Notes: a model not told the origin generated them from the sequence alone. A stretch of 40,783 bases of DNA from Merdivicinus sp050943495 (GCA_050943495.1 JBMNPH010000016.1:1-40783), one strand, 5' to 3'. Positions 1 through 9,216 are shown, counted from the first letter of the stretch. Numbers and translations are program-made.

Positions 1-415
1 AAATTTTTATTTTAAATGGACAATTTTTATTTTATTATAGAGCGACGTTTTCGCTTTGTCAATAGTTTTTTTTTAGAAAATAATAAAAAAACTGTAGAAT
101 ATTTCATGTAAACTAATCTATACCATTCAATACAGCTTTTGTTTGAGAAGTTTGGATGAATCAAAAGAGTTCGGTTTGCTCTAAAACTTAAAGGTTTAAC
201 CCTCCTTGATTTCCCTCTTTCCAAATATAATTCGAGAATATTTTCGGAATATATTTTTTGAAATGATTGATGAAAAGAAAATTCTTTGCATATATTGTGT
301 TAAAATAAGGCGGACATAACGGAATCGGCATTGGAAATCCCCTTATATGAAAATATGAGGGACAGATCTTTCTGATAAAACAAAATCAGTTTGTGACGGA
401 AGGGAAGGATTACGA
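1..415. other. AT-rich non-coding upstream region
   Basis: No gene could be supported here on either strand. The first 300 bases are very AT-rich, with short reading frames that lack a ribosome binding site and have biased low-complexity products. The right part holds a candidate promoter (267-296) and the ribosome binding site of the first permease gene (AGGGAAGGA-like, 400-409). A divergent regulator gene may lie just left of the window, but nothing here proves it. Confidence 0.6.
267..296 (+). promoter_or_regulatory. Candidate sigma-A promoter of the transporter operon
   Basis: TTGATG (267-272) and TATATT (291-296) are separated by 18 bases. The match to the TTGACA/TATAAT consensus is moderate, and the AT-rich surroundings make chance matches common. 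It would give a leader of about 110 nt before the GTG start at 416. Confidence 0.35.
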
Positions 416-1363
416 GTGGAAGCACAAAAAAAATCTCAACGGAAACGCTTGACGGAAAGTCCGTATTGGAAGAAGTTCGGGAAACAATATCAAAAACAGT
501 TAATGGTACTTCCGGCAATTCTGTTTCTCTTGATCTTCAGTTATTACCCTATGTACGGAGTAATTCTGGCTTTTAAAAATTTTAAACCTTCTCTCGGGAT
601 TACTGGAAGTCCCTGGGTTGGTTTGGAACATTTCAAACTTTTTTTAGAGAGTTCCTATCTTCCGCTTGTCATGTGGAATACCATCAAAATAGGTATCTGC
701 AATGTTCTGATCGTATTTCCTGCTCCCATTATTTTTTCTCTTTTCCTAAATGAGGTGCGTTCCCGCAAATTCTCGCGGGTTGTACAGACGGTATCCTATT
801 TGCCTCACTTTGTTTCGTGGGTTATTGTTGCAGGAATGGTTTATAATATGCTCGCAACCGGTGGATTATTTAACCAGATCGCAATAGCTTTAGGTATTAC
901 AAATGAGCCAATCCTTTTTTTGGCAAAGGACGGTCTTTTCCTGCCGATTGTCGTCATTACAGCAATCTGGAAGGAAATTGGCTGGGAATCCATCCTTTAT
1001 CTGGCGGCGCTGGCTTCGGTCGATCCGCAGCTCGAGGAGTCGGCCATCATTGATGGCGCAAACCGCTTCCATCGAATGTGGTATATTTATATCCCTACGA
1101 TTTCCCCTACAATTGTAATTCTTTTCATTTTCGCCCTCAGCAACCTGCTGAACACCAATTTTGACCAGGTTTATCTCTTACAGAATGACGCTATTATTGA
1201 GGCTTCAGAAACAATTGATACTTATGTATTTAAAGTAGGGTTGTCGCAGGGGCAATTTGATTATGGGCAGGCAGTCGCATTATTTAAATCGGTCATCAGT
1301 CTGGCGCTGCTTTGCATTGCCAATTTGGCAAGCAATAAGGTCACCAGTTATGGCTTGTGGTGA
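416..1363 (+). CDS. LplB-type sugar ABC transporter permease
   Basis: This is an inner-membrane permease of the carbohydrate-uptake (CUT1) ABC class, of the LplB/YteP kind that imports oligosaccharides from polysaccharide breakdown. The 315-residue protein has about six membrane segments and the cytoplasmic EAA loop that docks the ATPase (EESAIIDGA, residues 207-215). A GTG start at 416 is chosen because a purine-rich ribosome binding site lies just upstream. The second permease follows 24 bases downstream and the binding lipoprotein comes next. No ATPase gene is present, which is normal for this group: a shared MsmX-like ATPase encoded elsewhere usually energises it. Family assignment is firm; the substrate is inferred from the neighbouring glycosidases and unknown. 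Confidence 0.93.
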   Translation: MEAQKKSQRKRLTESPYWKKFGKQYQKQLMVLPAILFLLIFSYYPMYGVILAFKNFKPSLGITGSPWVGLEHFKLFLESSYLPLVMWNTIKIGICNVLIVFPAPIIFSLFLNEVRSRKFSRVVQTVSYLPHFVSWVIVAGMVYNMLATGGLFNQIAIALGITNEPILFLAKDGLFLPIVVITAIWKEIGWESILYLAALASVDPQLEESAIIDGANRFHRMWYIYIPTISPTIVILFIFALSNLLNTNFDQVYLLQNDAIIEASETIDTYVFKVGLSQGQFDYGQAVALFKSVISLALLCIANLASNKVTSYGLW

Positions 1364-1387
1364 CAGGCGAAGGGAGGAGGATGGCGG

Positions 1388-2299
1388 ATGAGTTATCTGA
1401 AACGAAAAAAACTTGGCGTATTTGATGTCATTAATTATATTCTGCTGACAGTTTTTGCTATCATTGTTTTTTATCCGTTCTACTACATGCTGATCTATTC
1501 CTTCAATGTGGGAGAATCCGCCGGCGCCGGTATTTATCTGTGGCCGAATGATTTTACTTTGGATAACTATAAGACCTTACTGGATTCCCCCTCGATTCTC
1601 ACCTCCTATGGTATCACAATCGCCAGAACTGTTGTGGGAACCTTTGTGACCGTATTTCTAACCGGTCTATGGGCATACGGGATGGCTGACAAAAAATTGC
1701 TGAATCGTAAATTCTATACCATTTTGTCGACAATTCCAATGTTTTTCAGTGGCGGTATTATTCCAACCTATTTGCTCATCAAAGATTTAGGCTTGATTGA
1801 TTCATTTTGGGTCTATATTATCCCCGGCGCATACTCTATCTGGAACATGATTTTAATGCGAACATTCTTTATGGGTCTACCAGACGGACTGGAGGAAGCA
1901 GCCAAGATTGATGGCGCTAATGATTTCTACATCTATTTTCGAATAATGCTTCCTCTTTCGCTTCCGATGTTGGCGACAATTATCCTGCTCACCGCCGTCG
2001 CACAGTGGAACGCATGGTATGATGCCTTCATCTATGTTAACGACCAGTCCCTTCATCCCATTCAGATGTTTTTGAAACAAACAATTCAGCAGAATATCGG
2101 CGTCAAAAATCTGTTGAATTCCCTATCTGCCCAGGGGTTGGATGCAGATGCTCTCAAACAGCTTGAATCGATTCAAGTGACCAGCGAATCCTTGAAGGCA
2201 GCTGCCACCATGATTACAATCGGACCGATTATTGTTGTTTATCCATTCCTTCAAAAATATTTTGTAAAAGGGTTGACGTTGGGATCTTTGAAGGGATAA
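1388..2299 (+). CDS. YtcP/YesQ-type sugar ABC transporter permease
   Basis: This is the partner permease of the same CUT1 importer. The 303-residue protein has about six membrane segments, a short cytoplasmic N-terminus and the EAA loop (EEAAKIDGA, residues 169-177) that contacts the ATPase. The ATG start is preceded by a strong GGGAGGAGG-type ribosome binding site and lies only 24 bases after the first permease, so the two are translated from one mRNA. The C-terminus ends in the LGSLKG-like tail common in this subfamily. It should form a heterodimer with the upstream permease and receive substrate from the lipoprotein encoded next. Confidence 0.93.
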   Translation: MSYLKRKKLGVFDVINYILLTVFAIIVFYPFYYMLIYSFNVGESAGAGIYLWPNDFTLDNYKTLLDSPSILTSYGITIARTVVGTFVTVFLTGLWAYGMADKKLLNRKFYTILSTIPMFFSGGIIPTYLLIKDLGLIDSFWVYIIPGAYSIWNMILMRTFFMGLPDGLEEAAKIDGANDFYIYFRIMLPLSLPMLATIILLTAVAQWNAWYDAFIYVNDQSLHPIQMFLKQTIQQNIGVKNLLNSLSAQGLDADALKQLESIQVTSESLKAAATMITIGPIIVVYPFLQKYFVKGLTLGSLKG

Positions 2300-2313
2300 T
2301 TCATTGTATGAGC

Positions 2314-2336
2314 TTTTGCAGATTGTTCCTGCAAAA
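2314..2336 (+). other. Intergenic stem-loop before the binding-protein gene
   Basis: TTTTGCAG (2314-2321) and CTGCAAAA (2329-2336) form a perfect 8-bp stem with a 7-nt loop. It is not followed by a T-run, so it is unlikely to end all transcription. Stem-loops placed like this often protect or process mRNA so that the binding protein is made in excess over the permeases; that role is inferred. Confidence 0.5.
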
Positions 2337-2377
2337 ATGTCGTTTATAAACCAAAATTTATTTCGGGAGGGATATCT

Positions 2378-4189
2378 ATGAAAAAACACCTGAAAAAAGC
2401 AGCGTTCATCCTGAGTGCCGTTTTATTGCTGAGCACATTGGGAAGCTGCCAGTCTGCACAGGAAACTTCGTCCGGCAATGAGACAGCCGACGGACAGACG
2501 TCGTCATCCAGCGAAAGCACAGGCACATCAACGGACCCCATTACCCTAACAATTTGGCTCCATGAAGGGTATGTCAACAATCTGAAACGCTGGGGCGTGG
2601 ATCCGGTGAGCAAATGGATTCAGGAACAGACTGGTGTAACACTCGATGTTTCGACCGGTGACGGTTCCAATGATGCGCAGAAACTGACCTTGCTGATGGC
2701 TTCGGATTCCTTGCCGGATATTGTCAATGTTCCGAAAATGGATCCTTGCTCGATTCAGCTGCAGGATGAGGAATTGGTAGAGGATTTGGATGCTCTGGCA
2801 CACGAATATAATTGTGAAACCATGATCCGGTTGATTGATGAATGCAATGATATTTCGCTGCAGTACAGTCGGTTTAAGGACGGAAACTACTGGGGAGGCA
2901 AAGACGCACCGCTTTATGTCTGGCCAGACTATTTTGTGGATAAATTTACCTACGAAAATGCCCGACTGAATAAAATTCAGGAGCGGAAGGCTTGGCTGGT
3001 TCGCTGGGATATTTATGAAGCAGAAGGACAGCCGGATCTGAGCAATATTGATGATTTTGTCGCATTCTTAGAAAAATGTGCGACTTATACAGACACTAAT
3101 GGCAATGCAGTCACTCCCTTGGGCCTTTCGGACAGCGCCAATGCTGGCGAGCCAATGCAGATGATTTACAGCCTATTTTCCGGAAGAGCAGAAGAAGTTA
3201 CCTTTGATACTGGTGAAGTAGTTCCTTTCTATGCCCGGCCTGAGTTTGAAGATACTATGTTATTCCTCAATGATCTTTACCGGAATAAACTGCTGGATCA
3301 GGAACTGTATACCGAAACATACGATCAGTGGAAATCAAAAATGCAGGCAGGCAGCGTCGGTGTAATTCCTAATTATTACTGGCACGCCGATGGTGCGAAT
3401 GATGTTTTGAAGGGCAAAAACGAGGAGATGTTCTATCAGGCGATTCCTGCGGATAAAGTCCCCAAGCCGGATGATGTGGAAAAACCAATTTTGAATCATG
3501 GCTGGGCAATTGGTGTTGGATTTGGCTGGCGGTGCAACTTTATTTCCAAGAGCAGTGAAAATAAAGAACGTGCCATTCAATTTCTTGATTTTATGTCGAC
3601 CCATGAGGCACAAATGACCGCCTGGTATGGTCTGCCCGGTGAATATTATGAACCAGCTGAGGCTTGGGATGAGGCAAACCTACCGAAACTTCAAGACGGT
3701 AGTATGGTTTTGACGAAGACGGAAAAATATGCAGCAGATCAGGAAACCTATGCGGAAGATTTTTCCAAGGAAACCGGTGCGGATAATTTCTGGGGCTTCT
3801 GGTGTAACCAAGGATATTCAGAATTTACTGGCGGCGGAGATGCTGGCGTACGTGCCGGTGATCCGATTGCGGAATGGGATCGCGAACAGGTACTGGCTCT
3901 TTCGGATTACGATTTTGAACTTTGTCTGAAGGGGGATGTCGGCACACTTGCTACCGTAGATCCTGACAATAAAGCAATTGTCGATAATATTAAACGCTTG
4001 CAGGAAAAATGGTATCCGAATATTGTGATGGCAACTTCTCAAGAGGAAGCAAAATCAGCATATGACAGTATGATGGCAGAACTGGAGACTGCTGGATTAA
4101 GCAAATTGCTGGCTTCCTATGATACAATTTACGAACAAAGAATGCTCCCCATCATTGAAGAAATGAATCTGGAGGATGCAGCAAAATAA
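2378..4189 (+). CDS. Extracellular solute-binding lipoprotein of the sugar ABC transporter
   Basis: This lipoprotein captures the sugar outside the cell and hands it to the two permeases. The 603-residue protein starts with a lipoprotein signal peptide (basic MKKHLKK, hydrophobic core, lipobox LGSC with the lipidated Cys at residue 24), then a Ser/Thr/Gly-rich linker to about residue 50, then a long type-1 binding-protein fold. The length and the Trp/Tyr-rich middle match the large LipO-like binding proteins that accompany LplB/YtcP permeases. The ATG has a GGGAGGGA ribosome binding site. The gene is bracketed by stem-loops at 2314-2336 and 4199-4229, suggesting separate control of its mRNA level. 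The ligand cannot be read from the sequence. Confidence 0.92.
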   Translation: MKKHLKKAAFILSAVLLLSTLGSCQSAQETSSGNETADGQTSSSSESTGTSTDPITLTIWLHEGYVNNLKRWGVDPVSKWIQEQTGVTLDVSTGDGSNDAQKLTLLMASDSLPDIVNVPKMDPCSIQLQDEELVEDLDALAHEYNCETMIRLIDECNDISLQYSRFKDGNYWGGKDAPLYVWPDYFVDKFTYENARLNKIQERKAWLVRWDIYEAEGQPDLSNIDDFVAFLEKCATYTDTNGNAVTPLGLSDSANAGEPMQMIYSLFSGRAEEVTFDTGEVVPFYARPEFEDTMLFLNDLYRNKLLDQELYTETYDQWKSKMQAGSVGVIPNYYWHADGANDVLKGKNEEMFYQAIPADKVPKPDDVEKPILNHGWAIGVGFGWRCNFISKSSENKERAIQFLDFMSTHEAQMTAWYGLPGEYYEPAEAWDEANLPKLQDGSMVLTKTEKYAADQETYAEDFSKETGADNFWGFWCNQGYSEFTGGGDAGVRAGDPIAEWDREQVLALSDYDFELCLKGDVGTLATVDPDNKAIVDNIKRLQEKWYPNIVMATSQEEAKSAYDSMMAELETAGLSKLLASYDTIYEQRMLPIIEEMNLEDAAK

Positions 4190-4198
4190 GTTTGAATT

Positions 4199-4229
4199 AG
4201 CAGGCAGGTGGGATTCCCTCCTGCCTGCT
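4199..4229 (+). other. Strong stem-loop after the binding-protein gene
   Basis: AGCAGGCAGG (4199-4208) pairs with CCTGCCTGCT (4220-4229), and a few inner pairs can extend the stem. No T-run follows, and the next ribosome binding site (GGGGG) starts only about 8 bases later. It is better read as an mRNA 3'-end stabiliser or partial terminator than as the end of the operon. Confidence 0.55.
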
Positions 4230-4246
4230 TCAAAAGGGGGCATTTT

Positions 4247-5254
4247 ATGGAGATCAGCATTCTGCGGGACGGCAGGAATGGACAGTGGACGTCCTTCTGC
4301 CCCCAAACCGGCGATAAAACGGTGCGCATTCCGCCCGGAGAAACCATCACATTGCTGGATGAAACGGGGCCGGGAAAAATTACCCGGATCTGGTTTACTT
4401 TTAACGGCTGGTTTTATGAACATTGGGTTACCCGCGAACAGACAATTGACTCCTCTATTCTCAAGCTGCTGATTCTGCGGATTTACTGGGATGGCAGCGA
4501 AATTCCGTCAGTGGAGGTTCCGGTTGGGGATTTCTTTGGGATCGGGCATGCCGAATACCGGCATTTTCTGTCCCGATACATCGGCATGTCCAGCGGCGGT
4601 TTCTATTGTTATTTCCCCATGCCGTTCCAATCGGTTCGCATAACACTCGAAAACCGGCACGATCGGATCAATCCGCATTTTTTCTTTAACATCGATTATA
4701 CCCGGCTGGAACAGTTGCCCGAGGGCAGCGGACGGTTTCATTGCCAGTTCCATACCGGTCTCAATCCCGGCGCAGATCCTACAGTCATTTTGCATACCAG
4801 CGGACGCGGGCAGTATGTCGGCTGCACTCTTTCGATGCAGGGAAAAAATCCGAATTATCTTTCTTTTTTGGAAGCGCCGGAATATTTTTATATCGACGGC
4901 GAAGAGCAGGCTTCGATTATCGGTACCGGATTGGAAGATTTTTTCAACGGCGGCTGGTATTTCCGGGAAGGAGAATTTGCAGGCCCGCTTCATGGAGTCC
5001 CGCTCAAGGATCCTCTCCGCTCTATGGTCAGCATGTATCGGTTTCAGGAGGAGGACGCCGTCCTGTTCCGGAATGAACTTCGTGCGGAATTCCGCAGTCC
5101 TTGGCGTGCGGAGGATCTGATGCCGTTCTGGTACTCGTCTGCCGCTTACTATTATCTGGACGGTATCGAAAAACAGCGGGAACCTTTCCCCGATCGGGAG
5201 GCTCTGCTGGGATATTATCGCTGCCGGGATATGGATCATCAGTCCATTCCGTAA
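4247..5254 (+). CDS. DUF2961 / GH172-family protein, short form
   Basis: The DUF2961 family now includes glycoside hydrolase family 172 enzymes acting on alpha-D-fructofuranosides and D-arabinofuranosides, so this is probably a furanosidase-like enzyme. Family blocks are visible: SVEVPVGDFFGIG (88-100), a GxGxYVGC-like block near 186-193 and GTGLEDFF (226-233). By comparison with the second copy at 7897, Glu209 and Glu230 are candidate catalytic residues (inference). I use the ATG at 4247 because an AAAAGGGGG site precedes it; an upstream GTG at 4208 falls inside a stem-loop. At 335 residues it is about 55 shorter than the downstream paralogue. No signal peptide is seen, so it acts in the cytoplasm, presumably on sugars imported by the upstream transporter. 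Confidence 0.82.
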   Translation: MEISILRDGRNGQWTSFCPQTGDKTVRIPPGETITLLDETGPGKITRIWFTFNGWFYEHWVTREQTIDSSILKLLILRIYWDGSEIPSVEVPVGDFFGIGHAEYRHFLSRYIGMSSGGFYCYFPMPFQSVRITLENRHDRINPHFFFNIDYTRLEQLPEGSGRFHCQFHTGLNPGADPTVILHTSGRGQYVGCTLSMQGKNPNYLSFLEAPEYFYIDGEEQASIIGTGLEDFFNGGWYFREGEFAGPLHGVPLKDPLRSMVSMYRFQEEDAVLFRNELRAEFRSPWRAEDLMPFWYSSAAYYYLDGIEKQREPFPDREALLGYYRCRDMDHQSIP

Positions 5255-5282
5255 AAGGGTTTCATCGAGAGGAGAATGATAT

Positions 5283-6599
5283 ATGACACAGGTGTTATTC
5301 AGCTTTGATACAGAAGATTATACCAATCCGGGCGCGGACGAAGCCATTCTTCGGCTGGCGCGGACCTTGACCGCGGAAGGCGTGCGCGGATGTTTCAATA
5401 TTGTGGGAGAACTCGGCATTGCATTGGAGGAACGCAATCGTCCGGATATTATCCGAGCATTAGAGGCGCATGAAATTGATTTCCATTCCTGGCGGCATAC
5501 CTGGCATCCCACCGTCGTAGAGTACGGCGACTGCGCGGATTGGAATGTGGGATATGAGCGGTTTCTGAATGAGGAGCGGCGCGCTTCTCAGGCGGTCAAA
5601 CGGATTTTCAAGCGCGACAAGCTTTTTGCCGCTATTCCGCCCGGAAACTGCATCACATCGCAGGCCCCCTATGTCTACCATGACTTGGACATCCCGCTTT
5701 ATAGCGGTTCCCTGTTCAAGCAGACCCGCGGAAAAACGATCTGGTACTGCAACCAGATCAACCTCGAAAATAACCTGTATCTGGACGATGTCCTCTGGAA
5801 TGAGGGAAAGGAAGCCTTTCTGAAGCGTGCGGATGCCTACCAGGATTATGAGCGGGTCATTGTCTGCATGCATCCCAATATGTCGATGTACAAAAAATTC
5901 TGGGATGCGCTCAACTGTCAGGGCGAAAATCAGGTGGAATTCGGCCATTGGCGGCTGCCGGAACGCCATTCCGAGGAGGACATCAACCGGTTTTATGAGG
6001 GATTCGCAGAGATTGTTCGGTATTTCAAGACAACGCCCGGATATGAGTTGGTCACTTATGAGGATATTTGGAAGGAAGAACGGGACAGACGACATCCCCT
6101 TTCCCGGAACCGTCTGATTTCTGCCCTCCGCAAGGCGAAAGAGCGCTTTTTCTTTGTGGAAGAGGGCGGCGAGACCTTTTCGTTGGCAGAATTGTATGAA
6201 GCCTGCATCCATTTTGCGAGCGGCGGGCAGGGAGACTTTACTCCGCGCGGTAAACGTGGTCCGTTGGAGCAGCCTTTTGCCATTTCGTATCCGGTGACGC
6301 TTCGGGCGGAAGATATTCGGCGAGAAGCGGAAAATTGCCGGGTATTCGATGGAGTGCCTTCGTCACTGAATATCGGCGGAACCCAGATTGGGCCGGCAGA
6401 TTTCATGTGGGCGGTCCTGCAGATGCTGGAAGGCAGGGAACAAATTTCCCTTTCTCCGTTTGACTGCACCATTCCCACTCAAAATTACTATAATTTTGAA
6501 AAATTTGCTCTGAAACATACCTGGATGCATTCGGAAACGTTCGAGGACAATTTTACAACAGAACGGATCCGCTTGCAGGCCTGGACCATCCGGGAATGA
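5283..6599 (+). CDS. Polysaccharide-deacetylase-like (NodB/CE4 fold) protein
   Basis: The N-terminal half resembles the NodB/CE4 deacetylase fold: LFSFDTEDY with Asp9/Asp12 near the start, and HSWRHTWHP (68-76), in which His68 and His72 sit like the metal-binding HxxxH of this superfamily. Members remove acetyl or related groups from sugars, or act on other C-N bonds. The C-terminal part (about residues 280-438) resembles no domain I know. The 438-residue protein has no signal peptide, so an intracellular role in processing imported glycan fragments is more likely than cell-wall modification. The ATG follows a GAGAGGAG site 28 bases after the first GH172-type gene, and the M28 peptidase follows 16 bases downstream, indicating a tight operon. 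The exact substrate is unknown. Confidence 0.75.
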   Translation: MTQVLFSFDTEDYTNPGADEAILRLARTLTAEGVRGCFNIVGELGIALEERNRPDIIRALEAHEIDFHSWRHTWHPTVVEYGDCADWNVGYERFLNEERRASQAVKRIFKRDKLFAAIPPGNCITSQAPYVYHDLDIPLYSGSLFKQTRGKTIWYCNQINLENNLYLDDVLWNEGKEAFLKRADAYQDYERVIVCMHPNMSMYKKFWDALNCQGENQVEFGHWRLPERHSEEDINRFYEGFAEIVRYFKTTPGYELVTYEDIWKEERDRRHPLSRNRLISALRKAKERFFFVEEGGETFSLAELYEACIHFASGGQGDFTPRGKRGPLEQPFAISYPVTLRAEDIRREAENCRVFDGVPSSLNIGGTQIGPADFMWAVLQMLEGREQISLSPFDCTIPTQNYYNFEKFALKHTWMHSETFEDNFTTERIRLQAWTIRE

Positions 6600-6615
6600 C
6601 GGAGGTGGAGTTAGC

Positions 6616-7878
6616 ATGATACAGGATCTGATTCAGCAGTATGGGGTTTCCGGAGAGACAGCTCTGGATCTCATGCGTCGGATGGATTATATCCGCGTGG
6701 TGGGCACTGCCGGAGAAGAACGGGCCGCCGCCCAGCTGCTTGCAGAATTGGAGGCAATGGGAGTATCTGCGCACACGGAATCATTTGACTTTCCCCGCTG
6801 TGTTGCAGAGACTGCCCGCTTAATGGTTCTCGAACCTTATCAGAAGGAATACATTGTGACCGCTTACGGCTTCACCGGGAATGCGGATCTCGAAGCGGAA
6901 CTGTTTTATGCGGAAAACGGCGATGAAATCAGCCTTTCGATGGCAAAAGGAAAGCTGGTACTGCTGAATACGCCGGTTTCGGTCGCCCTTTATCGGAAAT
7001 TGGCAGCCTCCGGCGCAGCGGGATTCCTAACCATTTCGGGTACGCCGCTTGATGATCCGGAAAAGACCGATCTTGAAATGCGGGCGCTCAAGCCCAGCTA
7101 TCATCTGCGGGACGGTCTGCCCAAAATTCCCGGCGCGACATTGCGATATCTCGATGCGGAGGAACTTCTGGAACGGGAAGCCCGCCGCATCCGCCTCCTG
7201 CTGGATCAAAAGGAGGAAATTGCGAAAGCAAACAATATTGTCGCGGAGATTCCCGGGACGGATGGCGGAGATGGCATGATCGTTTTCACCGCCCACTATG
7301 ATTCGGTTCCGTTCAGTCCCGGCGCCTACGACAACAGCGCCGGATGCGCCATTATCATGGAACTGTGCCGGTATTTTACCCGCGTCCCTCCCAAGCGCAG
7401 GGTGCGGTTCCTCTGGTTCAGCGGCGAAGAGATCGGTTTGATCGGAAGCCATGCCTATTGTGCGGCGCACAGAGCCGAATTGAATGAGGTGCTGTTCGGC
7501 GTGAATGTCGATTTGGCGGGACATATCGTCGGCTCTCACCTGATTTCGGTGACGGGAGAGCATTCCGTCCGGGAAGATCTCGAAAAGCTCATGCGCGAAA
7601 ACGGCGTTGGAATGGAATTTCTCGAGGAAGTCTGTTCGAGCGATTCCAGCAGTCTTGCCGACTGCGGAGTGCCGACGCTGGGCTTCCGCCGGGGCGGATT
7701 CGGCGGCCACAACCGCAATGACCGGCTTTCCCTGATTTCTGCAAAAGCGCTGCAGCAGTCGTCCGCCGTCCTCTGCCTGCTGGCGGATTATCTGGTCAAT
7801 CAGCCGGAATTTCCCTTCCCCCGCAGCATCCCACCCAAGCTTCAGGAAGATTTGGACCGTTATTTTGCCCGTGTATAG
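6616..7878 (+). CDS. M28-family zinc aminopeptidase
   Basis: This is a two-zinc exopeptidase of family M28. The metal and catalytic positions are all visible: AHYDS (His227, Asp229), YDNSAG (Asp239), GEEIGLIGS (Glu271/Glu272), NVDLAG (Asp299) and GGHNRND (His365). A PA-type insert probably occupies about residues 80-200, before the catalytic core. The 420-residue protein has no signal peptide, so it should be cytoplasmic. It sits inside the sugar operon between the deacetylase-like gene and the second GH172-type gene, with an ACGGAGGTGGAG ribosome binding site. The pairing with glycosidases suggests that the imported material may carry amino-acid or amide substituents, or that the enzyme deacylates sugars rather than peptides; both are inference. 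Confidence 0.88.
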   Translation: MIQDLIQQYGVSGETALDLMRRMDYIRVVGTAGEERAAAQLLAELEAMGVSAHTESFDFPRCVAETARLMVLEPYQKEYIVTAYGFTGNADLEAELFYAENGDEISLSMAKGKLVLLNTPVSVALYRKLAASGAAGFLTISGTPLDDPEKTDLEMRALKPSYHLRDGLPKIPGATLRYLDAEELLEREARRIRLLLDQKEEIAKANNIVAEIPGTDGGDGMIVFTAHYDSVPFSPGAYDNSAGCAIIMELCRYFTRVPPKRRVRFLWFSGEEIGLIGSHAYCAAHRAELNEVLFGVNVDLAGHIVGSHLISVTGEHSVREDLEKLMRENGVGMEFLEEVCSSDSSSLADCGVPTLGFRRGGFGGHNRNDRLSLISAKALQQSSAVLCLLADYLVNQPEFPFPRSIPPKLQEDLDRYFARV

Positions 7879-7896
7879 AAAAGGAGAGGGTTTTCA

Positions 7897-9066
7897 ATGT
7901 CATCTGCACTGAAAAGTTTGATTTATGCCAGAGCGGGAGAGTCCTTCCGTTGCTCGAGTTGGGACCGCACAGGCGGCAATGGGGACGCGATTTCGATTCC
8001 CGCCGGACAGGAGGCTGTGATTTTCGATCAGGACGGCCCCGCCCAGATCAACCATATCTGGTTTACGATTTCCTGCGGGCAGGAATTTTATCTGCGCCGC
8101 CTCATCCTACGGATGTACTGGGACGGGGAGGAAAATCCTTCGGTCGAGTGCCCGGTCGGAGACTTCTTTGGGGTCGGCCACGGCGTTGCCAATCACTATG
8201 TCTCGCTTCCGCTGAATATGATTACCCGGCAGGGAGAACCGCAGAGTTTTGCCGCCATGAACTGCTTCTTCACTATGCCCTTCCAGAAGCACGGCAAAAT
8301 TACCATTGTCAATGAATGCGATGTGGAGGTCGACGCATTTTACTTTTATGTCGACTATGAGAGCGTCCCGAATTTCGCCGAACCGCCCCTTTACTTTCAC
8401 GCCACATGGCACCGCCAGAATCCGACCGACGGCATTTACGATATGGAGGAACTGAAATCACAGCTGACCGAATTTACCTCGGCGCTACGCACTGTCTCCC
8501 GCACCAAAAATCTCGACGGCAAAGGGAATTACGTCATCCTCGAAGCCGAGGGGATGGGGCATTTTGTCGGCTGCAACCTGAGCATCGACCACATCAATCC
8601 GGTTCCGAATGTCACCTGGTTCGGCGAGGGCGATGACATGGTCTTTATTGACGGCGAACCTTGGCCGCCCCGCCTGCATGGTACCGGTACCGAGGATTAT
8701 TTCTGCGCGGCCTGGGATTACCCTTCCCTTAAATATGACGGCCCCTACCACGGGATTTCGCTTGCGCAGCCGTATCTCACCCCAAAAATCTGGGAGACTC
8801 CCGGCGCATGGGGCGGCGGATCCTTCGGCTATTCCGGGAAATGGACGACCTACCGCTTCCATATCGAGGATCCGATTATCTTCAAGAAATCCATCCGATT
8901 TACCATCGAGCATGGGCATGCCAATTCCCTCAGCAACGACTATGCCTCTACCGCGTACTGGTATCAGACCGAACCTCATAAGAATTTCGAACCCATGCTG
9001 CCGGTGGAAAAGAGACTTCCCCTCACCAACAAGGAAAGCCTTTCCCGTTACTGCAAATCAATTTAA
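7897..9066 (+). CDS. DUF2961 / GH172-family glycosidase
   Basis: This is the full-length member of the GH172-type pair (389 residues). It shares the blocks seen in the upstream copy: RMYWDGEENPSVECPVGDFF (72-91), a GMGHFVGC block (219-226) and GTGTEDYF (262-269). Glu244 and Glu266 align with Glu209 and Glu230 of the first copy and are the best candidates for the catalytic pair; known GH172 enzymes use two glutamates in this region. Characterised relatives cleave alpha-D-fructofuranosyl or D-arabinofuranosyl bonds. The protein lacks a signal peptide. An AAAAGGAGAGG ribosome binding site precedes the ATG, 18 bases after the peptidase gene. It is the last gene of the operon, followed by a terminator. 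Confidence 0.85.
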   Translation: MSSALKSLIYARAGESFRCSSWDRTGGNGDAISIPAGQEAVIFDQDGPAQINHIWFTISCGQEFYLRRLILRMYWDGEENPSVECPVGDFFGVGHGVANHYVSLPLNMITRQGEPQSFAAMNCFFTMPFQKHGKITIVNECDVEVDAFYFYVDYESVPNFAEPPLYFHATWHRQNPTDGIYDMEELKSQLTEFTSALRTVSRTKNLDGKGNYVILEAEGMGHFVGCNLSIDHINPVPNVTWFGEGDDMVFIDGEPWPPRLHGTGTEDYFCAAWDYPSLKYDGPYHGISLAQPYLTPKIWETPGAWGGGSFGYSGKWTTYRFHIEDPIIFKKSIRFTIEHGHANSLSNDYASTAYWYQTEPHKNFEPMLPVEKRLPLTNKESLSRYCKSI

Positions 9067-9082
9067 ACGGCTTAATAAATTA

Positions 9083-9113
9083 CCGCATCCGCATTTTGTG
9101 GGTGCGGTTTCTT
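9083..9113 (+). terminator. Intrinsic terminator of the sugar operon
   Basis: CCGCATCC (9083-9090) pairs with GGGTGCGG (9100-9107) around a 9-nt loop and is followed by TTTCTT. The T-tract overlaps the -35 element of the next promoter. Confidence 0.8.
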
Positions 9114-9140
9114 GTATTGCGGAAAAATTTTTGCTATACT
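9112..9140 (+). promoter_or_regulatory. Promoter of the sigma-factor operon
   Basis: TTGTAT (9112-9117) and TATACT (9135-9140) are 17 bases apart, with an extended -10 (TGCTATACT). The leader to the ATG at 9217 is about 70 nt and shows no strong hairpin. Confidence 0.65.
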
Positions 9141-9216
9141 GAAAAAAGAATGCAAGGATTCCCCAGCTTCAATCGTATTAGAAGTGAAAATGCAATAGAG
9201 AAAGGGAGTCTTTGGA

